From Deltaproteobacteria bacterium (GTDB lineage Bacteria > Desulfobacterota > Desulfobacteria > Desulfobacterales > Desulfatirhabdiaceae): a DNA stretch of 14,092 nt. Shown here one piece after another: positions 13,414-14,092 of the stretch (position 1 is its first letter; each line of letters starts with the position of its first letter). The stretch is from the NCBI GenBank assembly GCA_026388755.1, contig JAPLJE010000352.1, positions 1 through 14,092 on the forward strand. The letters are read 5' to 3'. Position numbers and translations under genes: made by a program. The notes beneath the pieces were generated by a model, which was given only the letters and a program-made list of their open reading frames with translations, did no database searches and was not told the DNA's origin.

Positions 13414-14092
13414 ATGAATCTTGAACGCATCAAAACGGTTGGAATCGGCGCTGCCTATAACGGCGGCCGGGTTCTTCGCTCTTTTCTGGGGAAAATCAAA
13501 GCGCCGGACCATAAGGGCGCCATCGATCTGGTCACCGAAGCGGATCTGGGCTCGGAAAAAGTCATCATCGAGACGATCCACAAGGCTTTCCCCGATCATG
13601 CTATCCTGGCTGAAGAAAGCGGCATGAGCGGCGAAAACCAGGGGAGCAGATGGATTATCGATCCCCTGGATGGCACTACCAATTATACCCACCAGCTTGG
13701 ACTCTTCGGAGTTTCCATTGCCTTTGAGACGGAAGGCAAAATCGCTGTGGGCATTGTTCTAAACCCATTGACCGGCGAATTGTTTACGGCAATACAGGGC
13801 CAGGGCGCGCAGCTTAACGGCAGGTCTATTCATGTTTCTGAAACCCGCCTGGTTTCGGAAAGCCTTCTTGCTACCGGATTCCCCTATAACTTCAGCGATA
13901 TTTTTCAAGAGGTGATGGCGAGGTTTTCAAACTGCCTGAGAGTTTCGCAAGGTGTCCGGCGGCTGGGTTCAGCTTCTCTGGATCTTTGCTTTCTGGCTTG
14001 CGGGCGATTTGAGGGATTCTGGGAACAGAATTTGAAACCCTGGGACACGGCAGCGGGTTATTTGATTGCACGGGAAGCAGGGGCGCACATCA
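13414..14092 (+). CDS. Inositol monophosphatase family protein (3' end outside window)
   Basis: A metal-dependent sugar/inositol phosphatase of the SuhB/IMPase family; 226 residues are visible before the window ends. The catalytic metal site is intact: EE at 67-68 (ILAEES), DPLDGTTNY (83-91) and WDTAAGYLIAREAG (210-223). The conserved TEAD lies near 41-44. The family hydrolyses inositol-1-phosphate, NADP or fructose-1,6-bisphosphate, and in some bacteria acts in rRNA antitermination; the sequence does not tell which applies. The start is ATG 13414, the first Met before the family's N-terminal helix. It lies 49 bases past hflX, has its own promoter, and shows no ribosome binding site. About 35-45 residues should lie beyond the window. 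Confidence 0.93.
   Translation, partial: MNLERIKTVGIGAAYNGGRVLRSFLGKIKAPDHKGAIDLVTEADLGSEKVIIETIHKAFPDHAILAEESGMSGENQGSRWIIDPLDGTTNYTHQLGLFGVSIAFETEGKIAVGIVLNPLTGELFTAIQGQGAQLNGRSIHVSETRLVSESLLATGFPYNFSDIFQEVMARFSNCLRVSQGVRRLGSASLDLCFLACGRFEGFWEQNLKPWDTAAGYLIAREAGAHI

Noticed and set aside
13138..13692. 184-codon minus-strand frame across the hflX end and the phosphatase start
   Set aside because: It overlaps two genes with intact catalytic motifs and a promoter on the plus strand.

Overview
The window looks like chromosomal DNA from a Desulfobacterota-type (sulfate-reducer-like) bacterium. This is inferred from protein resemblance, the TAXI-type TRAP transporter operon, the rpsF-rpsR-DUF2232-rplI-dnaB order and moderate base composition; no rRNA is present to prove it.

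Layout. (1) 8-4175, plus strand: a TRAP transporter operon made of a TAXI-family periplasmic binding protein, a small DUF1850 membrane-anchored protein, a fused DctQ-DctM permease and a DUF3047 protein without a signal peptide. The DUF3047 frame opens 9 bases after the permease stop, in the same reading frame. (2) 4249-4477: the two ends of a ferredoxin-nitroreductase gene joined out of frame by a large internal deletion. (3) 4528-5550: a methyltransferase-like TIM barrel of the MetE-core/UROD superfamily that keeps a metal-site pattern. (4) 5618-5781: a tRNA-Glu(CTC) unit with its own promoter and intrinsic terminator. (5) 5782-8036: an AT-richer stretch with two minus-strand genes, an unrecognised protein with twin C-x2-H-x12-C-x2-C motifs and a small cupin, separated by long non-coding DNA that holds a perfect 15-bp inverted repeat. 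(6) 7947-11733: the ribosomal protein/replication operon rpsF-rpsR-DUF2232-rplI-dnaB, with a clear promoter and a leader that can fold over the rpsF ribosome binding site. The DUF2232 gene carries a one-base frameshift. (7) 11730-14092: hflX, overlapping dnaB by 4 bases and carrying a long N-terminal domain with a JAMM-like HxH...S..D pattern, then an inositol-monophosphatase-family gene with its own promoter that runs off the window.

How the genes relate. The TRAP genes would import an unknown small organic acid using an ion gradient. The ribosomal block couples S6, S18 and L9 synthesis to the replicative helicase, with the ribosome-rescue GTPase HflX translationally coupled behind it. The strongest items to re-check are the collapsed nitroreductase gene, the in-frame permease/DUF3047 junction, the twin-metal-site protein beside the tRNA gene, the rpsF leader fold, and the HflX N-terminal domain.
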